Source: Capsicum annuum (taxonomy: Eukaryota; Streptophyta; Magnoliopsida; Solanales; Solanaceae). From it: a DNA stretch of 64,000 nt. Location of the stretch: positions 92,550,678-92,614,677 of the forward strand of contig NC_061118.1 in NCBI RefSeq assembly GCF_002878395.1, written 5' to 3'. The notes beneath the pieces were generated by a model that saw nothing but the letters and a program-made list of their open reading frames with translations, made no database searches and was not told the origin of the DNA. Below, piece by piece: positions 21,707 to 33,750 of this stretch. Within the stretch, counting starts at the first letter, position 1. Every line of letters begins with the position of its first letter. The translations under genes and the position numbers were made by a program.

Positions 21707-24279
21707 AAAGTTTGAAAGCATGAAACTGGGCCCGCATGCTCCAAGCATTACTACCCAGATAACCTCTACAAAGAGAGAACACATTTATGGAATTTTGCCA
21801 CATGTATCCATTTTTCAACTAGTCTATCACTTAACTTCCAAACAGCCAAAACTCAACCTCAACCACCAACTGGACTCCAACTGAACCGAAGAAGGCTGAT
21901 CTACACAAAGCCAAACCACGACACTATGATACCATGTCGATACAAGCACAAATCAATTAGAGGCTTACCTATACTAAAATCAAACCAAGGCATGGGTCAT
22001 ACTCCTAATTCCAAATCCAAATATAACCTTCTTTCACCATTCCACACCTACTATGCAATCCAAACTAAGAGGAAAATCACCTAAATCCTATCTACGCAAT
22101 CTCATTATAGAAAACTTGATGAATTTAAGATGATCTGCTGAAACTCCATATGGGAAAACATGAGAATAAGCCCTAAAAGAGCTATTTGGGCACACAAATG
22201 GAGATAACCATGGAATGTAATCTATGCTAATGCTACAACTAGCCCAGATGATAATCGCAATTGAAATCCAGAAGTTTAAGGCACAAATACGTACCACTGA
22301 ATGATTCTCTCTAAGATGTCCCATCAACAGAGAATAAAGCCAAGTTGAATCCAACACAAGTATATTACTCCCACTGAGTATATCATCCAAAAATCCCAAA
22401 GAAAACTAAAGACCCAAGGTCAAAGTTGAAAGAACCAATATAAAAAAATAAACCAACAACTCAAGATAAAGAATTTCTAATTTGCCAACTCAAGAAGAAA
22501 TCACAGGAAAGACCACCCACCTTTAACTCTCTAAATCCACTTTAGACAAGAACCACATCACGATAAGAATGGAGTATCCAATCTCCACATTAGTATTAAG
22601 AGCAAACCGCCACAAGAAGGTGAATCTAATAAATCTAGGACATCTCAATATCAATATCAAAACCACATAGAGCAATGAAATAGTCACAAGAGAAGAATTG
22701 ATCATGAACTGGTCAATCTCAAAACAAATGGGCTACATAGAGAATGATATCCAATTCAAAACCTTCGTAACCTAGGAGGCAAGTCCAAGAATCCCAAACT
22801 TGAGAACAGGAGATATAACACAATTGCCAACTCTAAAATCTTAACAAAACAACATAAAGTAAAAAAATTTTCAATACCATAGTCTATTCCACAATCGATC
22901 TAGCATATCCAACAAAAGAGGAAAACAACCAACCTCACCTTGCTATAGAAAAGAAATCATCAAATTGGGTTATAGATGTCTGGGCTAATGAATAAGAACT
23001 GCAAGGAATGGTATTCTAATTAGATAACAATAGTCTAAACAGCTACCCAAAGAGATTAATAACAACAAGCAATGACGACAATATAAACTTTAATATAATG
23101 AATAAGCAGTACCAAAATGAACATTAATAGAAATTACCACTCAAGTGCCACAATAAAGCCAATATGCCAAAGTAAATAGGACTCAAACCCAACTGCTACA
23201 CCCATAGGGAGAAAATATCAGTACAAATCTATTCCATCCACTACTAAAGAAATAAACCATAGGGGTAGTCATATAATCAAGAATTTAATAACAAGGCACA
23301 CAACGACCAATATGAACATATCAAGGCATAAAATAATTGATTGGTATAAAAACCCCAGTACACATAAATAGAAAGCTAAATATGGGAAACAAAAGCACAC
23401 CTATCATGGTGGAATAAGCAATCACATGCCTGATGAGTCTATGAGAGGATAAATCTAAATGAGTCCAAACCAAAACTGACTGAATTATCAACTAAGGCAC
23501 TAAGCGCACTATCTCTAACTAAAGGTACCTCAACATTATGAGACAATGAGCTAGATGACCAGTAATCCCATGTCGGAGACACTCTTTAGACCTGCATCCC
23601 ATCTCACTATAATTAAAATAAGCTCTCGGATTACTTTAAGGTACTACACACTCTGATAAAAAATAATCACCATGACTAATCTGATAGCGTCCCATAATCT
23701 AAAATACTACCTACGTAGGGCCGATAGGCTGCATGTGAAGCTGACCTCTACCAAAAGAATCCTCACTTTTGAATAAAATACCAATAGCACTAGACTAATG
23801 GCATGGTCTCTTACCGCCATCTCCATAAGTCTCAATGCATGCTCTCTCTATGACCCTCGAATGATCAACAATCTAAGAGAAAGAAGATTCAACTGCTATC
23901 AACTGCTTTGATGCTAAGAAAAGTGATGATGCTAAACCTCTAATAATTCCATACACCATGTCTGAATTAGAAGCATATAACATAAGAATATTCCTGGCCC
24001 ATTCAAAAAACCCAATATCATACTCAAAAACTAGTAAAGAGCCCTAATGAACACCAATAGACCCAACTCCAATCCGAGAACTCTTGATAGGCCAAATATT
24101 ATCCTGGCTGTGAGGTATCCATAATCAGACTTGGGATCCCCAATATTGAACCTCAAAGGGATGAATTAGTCATGAGCTTTACTAGAGCTTGAGCTTCCTC
24201 ATATCCTCTAACTGACATTAAAGATTTTTGATATCCATCTCTGACTCTCTAATCTAGCACTATGTAGAAGCTCTGAAAA
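21707..24279 (-). pseudogene. Strongly decayed internal region of element C (gag/pol relics)
   Basis: Only weak signals remain on the minus strand. At 22330-22399 GFLDDIL followed by HLRE and then FWISIA has the order of the gypsy RT catalytic box and its downstream block. At about 23560-23620 CLRHGITGHLAHC resembles a gag zinc knuckle with one Cys changed to His. Gag upstream of RT fits a minus-strand element. No protease, RNase H or integrase is recognisable, and the stretch left of 22090 is too short to hold them. It could be something else. Confidence 0.3.
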
Positions 24280-25725
24280 CACGTGTTTATGAAAATATCT
24301 AAGTGAGATATTTAGTACATAATGATGATGCTTTGAACTGGGGTAATGGCCCACAATGTATGAATGCTTGATAAATGATATTGTAAAGGTAAAATGAGCC
24401 ATGTATTGTGTAATTGATGAACTTAATGGCTTGATGAGTAATAAGGGGGTAAAGTCCCTAGCATGAAAATGAACTTGAATTGTGTGTTGAATTAAATTAT
24501 GGTATAGAATTGCTAATGAAGTGTGAATAGCATGTAAGGGTCTTGAGAACCATAGTTTTAATTATATGATGAGTTGAACTAAGGCATTGGACTATTTAAA
24601 TGGTTGAGCTATAGAGGCTCCTTATGTATGGAATTGAATATATGAGGTTATATAGATAAAGGGTTGGAGTCCCAATATTAACTAATGATAGTCATTATGG
24701 ATTGATGTTAAAGTCCTTTATATAATGAGATCTCTTGAGGTCGAAGTGCCTCTCTAAATGAATTGGCTTGGGGTTAGAGTCCCCTATCTAATATGTCATG
24801 TGGTTAGAGTCCCATGCCAAATATGTGAGCAGGTGGTTAGTGTCCCTTTCTTGAATGAATGTGTATGAGCTGTTAGAGTCCCTCACTTATATGATTATGT
24901 GTGAGTGGTTATAGCCCCTCACTTAAATGGATGTGTATATGGTTAGAGTCCCTTGCTTAATGATATGTGAATATGATTAAAGTCCAATGCCTAGTGAGGA
25001 ATGCTTGATTCTATAAGTGTGGAAGGTTGAAGTCTTCTATTGCATGTATAATGAATGAGTTCTCCTAAAGTATGATAAATTTTGTCCCCTTCATTAGCAT
25101 GTGATATGTCTATATAAATATATCGATAAGGTTATGAATGTGATTTAATATGATATATTGTTTGTTGTTGAATGATGATGTTATTTTATCCTTATCCTTG
25201 AGTTACATGCTAGTGTTCCAACCGTTAATTATCTCCGGATGCTATGTCCCCACGTGACATAGGGGACAAAACACCTTCTTATATTCCTACATAGTGATTA
25301 GACTATTCAAAGTGGTTCGTGCATAAGCTTTGGAATGGTGAGCTTCCTTTCTTAGGAAGACATCCATCCTTGGTCTTCTATCTGTAGATGTAGTCATTTT
25401 TTTTACTTAGTTTGGCCATTATCAGGGGCTTGTTTGGCCATTATCAGGGGCTTGTCCCCATATATACATTTATAAACTCTGGTTTGTATAATGGTATTAT
25501 AGATGACTGTGGAGTTAGTTATATTGGCTAGTGTGTTGACATTTATGAAATAGTTAGCTATTGTTTAATTTATGCTTGTGGTATGTTTTCCTCTTTCTTA
25601 TTTTTAGTCGAGATTCACCCAACCCATGTGATTGATATGATGAATATGATAGGTTATCGGGTCGATTTATGATTCAGGTGGGCTTGAGGTACCTATATGG
25701 GATGCCCTAGTTTTGGGGCATGACA
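24280..25725 (+). repeat. 5' LTR of G1, 5'-truncated
   Basis: It aligns with 41280-42772; the first 590 bases of the full LTR are missing. It ends GGGGCATGACA. It carries the phrase array GGTTAGAGTCCC (24660-25000), in roughly a dozen spaced copies. Confidence 0.8.
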
Positions 25726-25728
25726 AGT

Positions 25729-25740
25729 TAGTATCATAGC
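25729..25740 (+). other. Primer-binding site of G1 (tRNA-iMet type)
   Basis: TAGTATCATAGC matches 10 of 12 bases of the standard site TGGTATCAGAGC and lies three bases after the LTR end. Confidence 0.75.
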
Positions 25741-25936
25741 ATAGTTTCATGGTCAATTGGTTGTCCATAATACCGTGTCGAGTAGAGTCTCTTTTATGGG
25801 TGTGAAGTTCTCCATACTTATTGAAGTTGAGTTATGAGACATTTTAGGAAATATTTCCCTTTCTTGTGTTTCAATCTCAAGCTATAGAATCTAAGGTCTT
25901 GGATTCCTCTGGTTTTTGTTTGTTATCTTTTAGATC

Positions 25937-27100
25937 ATGCCTCAAAGGAGATCTGAAACTCAGGAAAACCCTTTTTAAGGCTCTATGGATGAAGCTCATC
26001 AAACTTTAGGAGTTTAGACTCAAGCTAGGGCTGCGGTATTCGACCATCTTTATGGGGTTCAACTTATCCTCACTAACCCCGACTATGAAAGTGACCTTTC
26101 TTTATCGTCACCTCAAAATGATGCTATTAATGTTGATTTTCGTCACTCAATCAACCTTTTAACTTAATTAGTAGCCTATTAATCGGAGTGTGGTACTCAA
26201 GGTACTATTTCTTCTGAGGCCAAAAGAATAGGCCAATTGATAAGGTTGAGCCCTCCTATGTTCTCTGGTATGAAGGTTGAGGAGGATCCTTAAGGTTTCA
26301 TTGATGAACTGGAGAAAATCTTTTAAATCATGTATGCTTCTGAGATTGAGGCCGTTGAGTTTTCTTTTTACCAATTAAACGATGTAGCGTACCAATGGTA
26401 CGAGAGGTGGGAGTTGTCTATAGGTGTTGATGCTAGTCTCGCCATATGGGAGGACTTATTCGTGGCTTTGCTAGATCTCTTCTTTCCTCAAGTGTTAAGG
26501 GAGGCAATGACAAAAGAGTTTGTTAACTTGAATCAAAAGAGGATGTCCTTTCAAGAGTATGCCTTGAAATTCCATCAATTGTCAAGGTATGCTCCCAAAA
26601 TGGTTTCTAGCATGAGGGCTAGAATGCGTATGTTTTTCTTGGGATTGTCTCATGAGTTACTCCTTGAGAGCAAGGCTTCCTTGTTGATTGAGAACATGGA
26701 TATTTCTAGGTTGATTGTGTATTTTCAACAAGTGGAAGAAGAGAAAAAAAAGCAAGTCGAGCTTAGTGATAGGCAAGGTAAGAAGTTTAGGCCTTTTGAG
26801 AGTAGTGGTGGTTTTGGTGGTAAGTGGCCACAAAAGAAGTGGTAGAGTTTTAGTTATTTCTCCTCAACTAGTATTAGCTCTCATTACCCAAAGTATTTGG
26901 ACGATTGTTGGACACTGTTTAGGGGTGGGTGCCGAGCATAAGGTGCCCAATTTCAAGCTAGTGGTGCCTAGTCAGCTCTACCTCGCCCTCTATACAGATT
27001 ATGTGGTTAGAGTCATCATGGTTAGTGTGAGAAGGGGAGAAACATATATTTCCCTTATTGTTAGGTGGGCATACGTAGCGTGATTTCCCCTCTCTAGCAG
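25937..27100 (+). pseudogene. gag relic of G1
   Basis: The start is MPQRRSETQ at 25937, the usual MPPRR-type opening of this group. The first 130 codons have stops near 25978, 26012 and 26166. The segment 26330-26845 is open and holds the retrotransposon gag domain (YQLNDVAYQWYERW, FLDLFFPQ-like LLDLFFPQV, EYALKFHQLSRYAP). A frameshift follows, and a decayed zinc knuckle region lies at about 26990-27085. The product would build the particle. It is a pseudogene. Confidence 0.8.
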
Positions 27101-27159
27101 CTTCTTGCACCAACAGGGTCCCTATTATTACTCCATCTACTCCCATTCTAAAGGGTGAC

Positions 27160-27699
27160 ATGTCTGCCTCTGCTTCTATTTCTGGAACCGGCATCGGCCG
27201 TAACTATTTGTATGGACTTACTACTCACCAGGATTTTGAGGTGTCTCTTGATGTTCTCACGGGTATGTTGAGACTTTTTTCCCATGATGAGTGGCTTAAT
27301 CCAAGGTCTTCTCTTTATTATGTGACCCCGTATGTGGCTGTGTATCTTAATTATGGTCCCGAAAGTCTGTCGGTTCCTTTTTTTATTTCTACCCTTGTGA
27401 GAGACTCTGTGGTTGTTACAAGAGTTTATAGCAGGTATGTGACATCTGTTGGTGGTAGAGATACTCATGTAGACTTGGTCAAGTTGGACATGGTTGATTT
27501 CGATGTCATTCTGGGGATGGATTGGTTGCACTCTTACTATGCTTCCTTAGATTTTCGGAACCATAGGGTCACTTTTAAATTCCCTAATGAGTTGGTCATT
27601 ATATGGGAAGGTGGTTCCTTAACACCTAAGGGAAGGTTCATTTCTTATCTTAAAGCCCGAAGGTTGATTTCAATGGGGTGTTTGTATCATTTGGTCTGA
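27160..27699 (+). pseudogene. Aspartic protease of G1, catalytic Asp lost
   Basis: An open frame of 179 codons has FEVSLDVLTGML, the active-site region WLNPRSSLYYVTP and the C-terminal block VDFDVILGMDWLHSYY. In the family the active site reads DPGS; here it reads NPRS, so the catalytic Asp is Asn. The end, LKARRLISMGCLYHLV, leads toward RT and stops 40 bases before G2. The enzyme would cut the gag-pol polyprotein, but this copy should be inactive even if translated. Confidence 0.8.
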
Positions 27700-28958
27700 G
27701 TTAAATATTTTAACTTGGAAGAGCCTTTTCTATAATTCATGTCATGACACGAACCAGTGCCTGGCCGTGACGAGCATTTTGAACCATGAAGGCCCAAAAC
27801 ACCCCTATCTATCTGGTAATCATGCACCTAATTCATATGATCAAAGTAAAGCGGAAGAAGAACAATAATTCGGAAACATGGTCATAAATATGAAAAGAAA
27901 CAATAACGGAGAAATAAAGTTCCCCCAACATCAGTCAACCTCTAAACAACTGTCTGCGAAAATCTCTAATAAATGACTGAGTCAACTAACTGTATATAAA
28001 CTGGGACAAGGCCCCTAGTAGACCCTAAAACAAAATATAAGCTAAAGGACTGCAGGACATAAGACCTTATGAAACATAGCAGGCTCACCATTTGTCTCTG
28101 CAACTCTGTCTGAATGATCTACTGATCACTTAACCCCTAGATTGGGCCTCTAAACCTGAGAGGTTGGAGAGGGGAGGGGGTCAGCACAAAAGTACTGGCA
28201 CGCAGAGATATAAAAAAAAAACATAATATTTTTAGAAAATATAGTTGAGAGCCATTATAAACCAATTTCGTATCAAATCATTTGAAAACACATGGGCGTA
28301 ATGCAATAGTTTCTCAAAAACAATGAAATGCAACTGAGCTAGGTGGAATACCCTACATAATTTACACCAACTTCCCAACCTCGATTGCCGCCGAGATTAG
28401 AGTATAAGTGAGGGAGAGACACACAAGACCACGAAGCATGGTGTCTCGACCCACTGGTAGTGTCTAAGATCACTTAGCCCGGGCTCCTACCTATAGTCCC
28501 AATTTGGGAATGACATAAAGACAAGTACACAAGATCACTTAGCCTGGTACCAAATTTCCATTTTGGCAAACATATTTTCCAGCGATGAGCCCTTACACTC
28601 AAACGCCTTCTTCGGGCATCCACCTATCTCATGTAAAATCAATGCATTCAAATTTTATCTAATTCAATCACATATCATATTATTTGCAAGCCATCAATAT
28701 CATATTATTCTTCTCATTCAACCATTGTATTCAACATGTTTCAACACAAATAACCCTCTCGTTTTCAAGTCAAAATCATATCAATTCTCAAATATTTCAT
28801 GTCATGCTTTTCAAGATGTTTTCAAACAATTTACATCATATGCACATTCAAAACAAATTCACATTAAGAGAGGGATTTCATATAATTCATGCTCTCAAAA
28901 TATCACCTTTTCGAAACACACGCATATACATATTATATATGTATATGCGTGTGTTTCG

Positions 28959-29058
28959 NNNNNNNNNNNNNNNNNNNNNNNNNNNNNNNNNNNNNNNNNN
29001 NNNNNNNNNNNNNNNNNNNNNNNNNNNNNNNNNNNNNNNNNNNNNNNNNNNNNNNNNN
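28959..29058. other. Assembly gap of 100 N with a false duplication beside it
   Basis: The 140 bases before the gap (28794-28933) are repeated just after it (29059-29198), and the bases next to the gap (28912-28958) fold back on themselves. The other LTR of G2 has neither. I take this as an assembly artefact. Any open frame that reads through the N run is meaningless. Confidence 0.85.
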
Positions 29059-29607
29059 ATTTCATGTCATGCTTTTCAAGATGTTTTCAAACAATTTACA
29101 TCATATGCACATTCAAAACAAATTCACATTAAGAGAGGGATTTCATATAATTCATGCTCTCAAAATATCACCTTTTCGAAACACACGCATATACATATAT
29201 AATATGTCAAATCATTCGGAAGTAGGCCTAAAGACCAAATTCAATATTATAGAAACGTTCAAAACATAATTATATTCATAGTTTCAAAACCCCCATTTGT
29301 AAAACATGAATTTAAAGACACATGAGATTTTTGGACAACCCCACGTACCTCTATTTCCAAAGATAATAAATGCTTCTTGAAGCTTGCGGATTGGTGATTC
29401 CAAATATGTAATTATCTTCAAAAACCTACGGTCGAATCTTGAACTATTTGGGTTTATTTTGAAACCCTAAGGAGAATCCTTGAGCACTTTTGATGAATGA
29501 AGGTGTATTTTGTGGTCCTTGGAACTGAATTTCATGTTTTAGGACTAAGTAAGGGTGGAAAAGGACCATTTTGTCCCAAAAACGGAGTGTTTAAGTTACT
29601 TGAATTC

Positions 29608-29706
29608 TTTACATAGGCGCCGCCCATCCCATTGCCTATGTTTACATAGGCGTTGCCTAGGCTATCGCCTATGTTTACATAGGCGCCTCCTAGGCTATCA
29701 CCTATG
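29608..29706 (-). promoter_or_regulatory. Three 33-base hairpin units in U3 of LTR G2
   Basis: The units 29608-29640, 29641-29673 and 29674-29706 each begin TTTACATAGGCG and end CCTATG. In the middle unit the arms CATAGGCG and CGCCTATG are exact complements and enclose GCCTAGGC, itself a palindrome. The other LTR has the same array at 36783-36881. The array lies in U3; no clear TATA box follows. Confidence 0.7.
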
Positions 29707-30109
29707 CTTTCCAGTGGCCATGGGCGATTGGTTAGGCGATGCATATTACTTTGAAAGGCCTTAACTTCTTTCTTGGGTGTTGGATTTTAGCAAAATTGGT
29801 ATCGTTGGAAAGATAACTCGAAGACCTATCATTTGACACATAGTAGGCTCCCTAATTCGATATATACAGAGAGTTATGGTTGATGGAAGCTGACAAAATT
29901 TACAACATCTACTAAAACTTAGTCGATCAAAATAGTTTCAACTCGTCCTTGAGTTGAAGGACCTCTATGGTCTAAATTCAAGCTTGAATGGATTCACATG
30001 CTACACAAATAATTAACATGCCGTATTGGCATAGGATTTTATGGCTTCGGGATTTATCCACACATCGGAATCATGGTCTATATTGTAGCCCAAAATGCAA
30101 GGCGTTACA

Positions 30110-30144
30110 TTATCCCCTCTTAGGATCATTAGTCCCCGAATGAT
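30110..30144 (-). other. Polypurine tract and pre-tract inverted repeat of G2
   Basis: Minus strand: the purine run AAGAGGGGATAA abuts the LTR. Just upstream is an inverted repeat with arms ATCATT and AATGAT (30125-30144). Confidence 0.65.
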
Positions 30145-30224
30145 AATGCGGGACACAGACAGACACAATTTCAAGCATAATAAAGGACTAGGAAAGTTAA
30201 GATAGGAATAGTACCTTTTTCCTC

Positions 30225-31580
30225 ATCCTCCATCTAAGCAAACAATTTGGGATATCTATTTCTCATGTCATTTTCTGACTCCCAAGTTACTTCTTCGACT
30301 TTCTGATTCCTTCACAGTACCTTTACGGAGGCTATCTCTTTGCTCCTCAGCTTTTGAACTTGGCGATCTAAAATTTTAATGGGCTCTTCTTCGTAAGATA
30401 AGGATTCTATTAATTTGATACCCTCTACTGGCAATACCAGAGAATGATCTTCAATGCATTTCTTCAACATGGATACATGGAATACCGGATGAACGAAACC
30501 AATACTTGCAGGAAATTCTAGCTTATAAGCAACTGTACCAATCTTTTTCAGAATCTGATATGGCCCTATATAGTGAGGGCTCAATTTACCCCTTTTTCCA
30601 AACCGCATAACTCCTTTCATAGGAGAAACCTTGAGAAACACCCAATAACCAACTTAAAACTCTAGTTCTCTTCTCCGAACATCAGCATAGGACTTCTGAC
30701 GACTCTGAGCAGTCTTGAGTCATTCTCTAATGATCTTCACTTTCTCCATCTCCTGATGAACAAGATTAGGCCCATACAACTGAGTCTCCCCCACTTCATA
30801 CCATTTTATCGGAGACCTACATCTCCTCCGATACAAAGCCTCAAAAGGAGCCATCTTGATACTGGCATGGTAACTATTATTGTAAGCAAATTCAAACAGT
30901 GGTAGGTGATCTACCCAACTACCTTTAAAATCAATGACGCATGCCCTCAACATATCTTTGAGGGTCTGAATGGTACACTCAGCTTGCCCATCCATCTGAA
31001 GGTGGAAAGTTGTGCTCAAATTCACTTATGTACCTAAACCCTTCTGAAAAGATCTCCAAAACTGAGATGAAAACTGCGTACCTCTATCGGATATAATGGA
31101 CACTGGTGCCCCATGCAACCGAACTATCTCATCAATGTAAATCTTAGCATAACCCTCTCCCGAATAATTAGTCCTCACAGGCAAAAAGTGGGCTGACTTT
31201 GTCAACCGATCTACAATCACCCATATAGAATCATATTGGTTTTGAGATCTCGGAAGTCCTGTAATGAAGTCCATGTTTATCATCTTCCACTTCTATAAAG
31301 GTAAGGCTATCTCTTGGGAAGTACCACCTGGCCTCATGTGTTCTACCTTTACTTGTTGATCGTTCAAACACTTGGACACAAAATTAGCTACATTACGTTT
31401 CATGTTATTCCACCAATATAAGGTTTTCAGATCATGGTACATCTTAGTAGAGCCTGGGTGAACGACATACGTTGAAGTGTGCACCTCATTAAGGATTCTT
31501 TCCCGTAGCCCATCAACATTTGGAATGCACAACCTATCCTGAAATCTTAGAATACCATCACCACCAATTTCAAATGACAT
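30225..31580 (-). pseudogene. Integrase and chromodomain relic of G2
   Basis: The zinc finger (31293-31580) has EVHTSTYVVHPGSTKMYHD, but the second Cys of its CxxC pair is replaced (KCLNDQQ). The core (31026-31283) has VIVDRLTKSAHF (first Asp) and IISDRGTQFSSQFW (second Asp). A stop at 31025 separates it from GQAECTIQTLKDML, which keeps the catalytic Glu. The C-terminal part (30312-30641) includes FGKRGKLSPHYIGPY and VHPVFHVSMLKK. A TGA in place of Trp follows, then the chromodomain-like NQKVEEVTWESENDM to 30225. It inserts the DNA copy; here only a few changes break it. Confidence 0.85.
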
Positions 31581-31649
31581 AACTTTTATTGACCCACATC
31601 TTTCTTGATTTGCATCAAGATGGGATCTTCAACCTGCTTCTCCTTAACT

Positions 31650-32486
31650 TTAGCACAAAGGGATGACAGCTAACTCATGAACAATCACCCCTCCATCTTT
31701 GGAATCTAAGAGTCGCACACCCAGATTTGTAAGGCAGTGAATATCCTTCACCATCTCTTTCTTTCCGTCTTCTACATGAGAAAGGCTGCCCATAGACAAC
31801 CTGCTAAGGGCGTCGGCTACAACATTTGCCTTGCCCGGATGGTAATGCAGACTCATATCATAGTATTTCAAAAGCTCCATCCAACGACTTTGCCTGAGGT
31901 TCAATTCTTTCTATGAGAAAACATACTGTAAACTCTTATGGTCAGTATAAATATCAACATGCACTCCATAGAGATAGTACCTCCAGATTCTAAGTGCAAA
32001 CACCACGGTTGCTAACTTAAAGCCATAAGTGGGGTAATTGCACTCATGCACTTTTAACTTCCTAGATGCATAAGCTATCACCTTACCACGCTGCATCAAC
32101 ACACAACCAAGTCCCACACGGGACGCATCACAATAAACCATAAAATCATCTACACCCTTGGGAAGGGTCAAAATAGGAGCAGTAGTCAGCTTGTCCTTCA
32201 ATTTCTCAAAACTATTTTCACACAAGTCAGACCACACAAACTTTATCTTTTTCTGAGTCAGTTTAGTAAGCGAAGCAGCTATAGAAGAAAAACTCTCTAC
32301 GAACCTTCTGTAATACCTCGCCAAACCCAAGAAGCTCCAAATATCAGTTGGAGTCATGGGTCTGGGCCATTTTCTCACTGCTTCAACTTTCTGGGGATCC
32401 AATCTTATCCCGTCACTGGACACAATATGCCCCAGGAAGACAATAGCATCTAACCAGAATTCACACTTAGAAAATTTGGCATACAA
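31650..32486 (-). pseudogene. RT thumb and RNase H relic of G2
   Basis: The frame 31911-32486 is open and has [19 protein letters not shown], then [16 protein letters not shown], then RNase H with [16 protein letters not shown] (first Asp) and [11 protein letters not shown] (later Asp). The Glu expected in DLELAAVV is Lys (FKLATVV). After one stop the frame 31650-31904 carries SRWMELLKYYDMSLHYHPGK and NVVADALSR, the link to integrase. RNase H would degrade the RNA strand; the Glu loss predicts no activity. Confidence 0.85.
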
Positions 32487-33190
32487 CTGATGATCCTTAA
32501 GGGTCTGAAGAATAATTCAAAGGTGATTGGCGTGAGCCTCTTTACTCTTAGAATAGATCATAATATCATCAATAAATACAATGACAAACAAGTTAAGAAA
32601 CTGATGGAACACTCTATTCATAAGATCCATGAAGGCTGCAGGGGCGTTAGTCAACCCGAAGGACATGACTAGAAATTTGTAGTGACCATATCAGGTTCGG
32701 AAGGCTGTCTTGGGTATGTCTGACTCCCTAATTTTCAACTAATGATAACCTGAATGAAGGTCTATTTATGAAAAACACTTGGCACCCTGAAGCTGGTCAA
32801 AAAGGTCATTAATCCTAGGAAGAGGATATTTATCTTTAATCATGACCTTATTCAACTGACGGTAGTCTATGCACATCCAAAGAGACCCATCCTTCTTTCA
32901 CACAAAGAGAACGGGTGCACCCCATAGGGAAACACTAGGATGAATAAAACCTTTGTCTAGGAGGTCTGAAAGCTATTTCTTTAACTCCTAAAGTTCCACG
33001 GGAGCCATTATATATGGCGAAATAGAAATAGGACGAGTGTCTGACAATACATCAATGCCAAAATCTATCTCTCTATCAGGAGGTATCCCTGGGAGATCTT
33101 CAGGAAAAACTTTTGGGAATTCATTCACTATAGGGACTGACTGTAGAGGAAGATTTTCAACTTTTGAATCTTTTACTCGAATTAGATGGT
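32487..33190 (-). pseudogene. Reverse transcriptase fingers and palm of G2
   Basis: Minus strand: SDTRPISISPYIMAPVEL at the start, then [40 protein letters not shown] and [18 protein letters not shown], and the catalytic [10 protein letters not shown] (32555-32585), with both aspartates. Stops lie before KKDG, in place of Lys before IDLHSGY and near the palm. The Arg to TGA change before KKDG is also seen in G3. The enzyme copies RNA to DNA; this copy is interrupted. Confidence 0.85.
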
Positions 33191-33750
33191 ACATATAACC
33201 TTTGGAGATAAGCTTTCGGGCTCTAAGATAAGAGATAAAATGACCTCTAGGTTCTACAAAATTCCCTGCCCATATAATTGGTGTCTCATTCAGGAAAGAA
33301 AAAGTGACCTTTTGGGTCCTACAATCGAGTGTGGCATAGCACGAATGAAGCTAGTCCATCCCAAGGATGGCATCAAAATCTATCATATCAAGTTCGATAA
33401 GGTTTGCCATAGTTTCCCTACTATGAATAGACACAACACAATTTCTATACACCCTTCTAGCAACAATAGAGTCACCTACAGGAGAAGAAATAGAGAAGGG
33501 TTCTACAATAACTTTGGGCTCAAACCCGAAACCAACAACCATATAAGGGGTCACATAACATAAAGTAGACCCGGGATCAAGCAATATATAAACATCATGA
33601 GAAAAGAATAGTAACATACCGGTGACAACATCTGGTGAAGCTTCCACCTCCTGGCAGTTAGTTAAAGAATATAACCGGTTACGACCGTTCCCAACAGCTG
33701 AAGGGGCACCCTTAGAAAGAGGAGCTGTAGAGGCGTCTTGGGACTTAGTC
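33191..33750 (-). pseudogene. Aspartic protease of G2
   Basis: The frame 33351-33647 has EASPDVVTGMLLFFSH, the active site LLDPGSTLCYVTPYM with the catalytic Asp kept, and LIELDMIDFDAILGMD. The next codon, Trp in the family, is TAG. The frame then continues with LHSCYATLD and on to ISYLRARKLISKG. Apart from that stop it looks intact. Confidence 0.8.

Larger units (their letters stand above)
18295..24279 (-). mobile_element. Element C: minus-strand gypsy retrotransposon, left part
   Basis: It consists of an LTR-like block (18303 to about 21700) and a strongly decayed internal part (to 24279). A second copy of the LTR lies at 42773-43779 plus 53684-54392, on the far side of G1 and split by G3. 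The orientation is taken from the minus-strand TATA box and from weak gag and RT relics. The exact ends are not resolved. Confidence 0.55.
27740..30109 (-). repeat. 3' LTR of G2 (contains an assembly gap)
   Basis: Plus-strand ends are TGTCATGACACG and GGCGTTACA. It aligns with 35159-37283 throughout, except for the gap and the duplicated bases beside it. It includes the three-unit hairpin array at 29608-29706 and a conserved stretch with AAGATCACTTAGCCC (28470 and again near 28530). Confidence 0.9.

Noticed and set aside
21924..21935. Minus-strand primer-site look-alike (TGGTATCATAGTG) followed by TGTCGATAC
   Set aside because: It would need an LTR to the right, but RT- and gag-like relics lie there; likely a chance match or part of an unresolved further element.
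22088..22399. A membrane protein of 103 codons
   Set aside because: Hydrophobic only because it is a decayed stretch; FLDDIL and HLRE spacing fits an RT relic better, although weakly.
28563..29269. Long open frames running through the N gap
   Set aside because: They exist only because N codons are read through; the region is non-coding LTR.
29555..29764. Open frames over the 33-base units of the G2 LTR, with repeated Arg/Leu-rich or Gly/Asn-rich peptides
   Set aside because: The periodic peptide reflects the DNA repeat; no family motif and it lies in U3 of an LTR.
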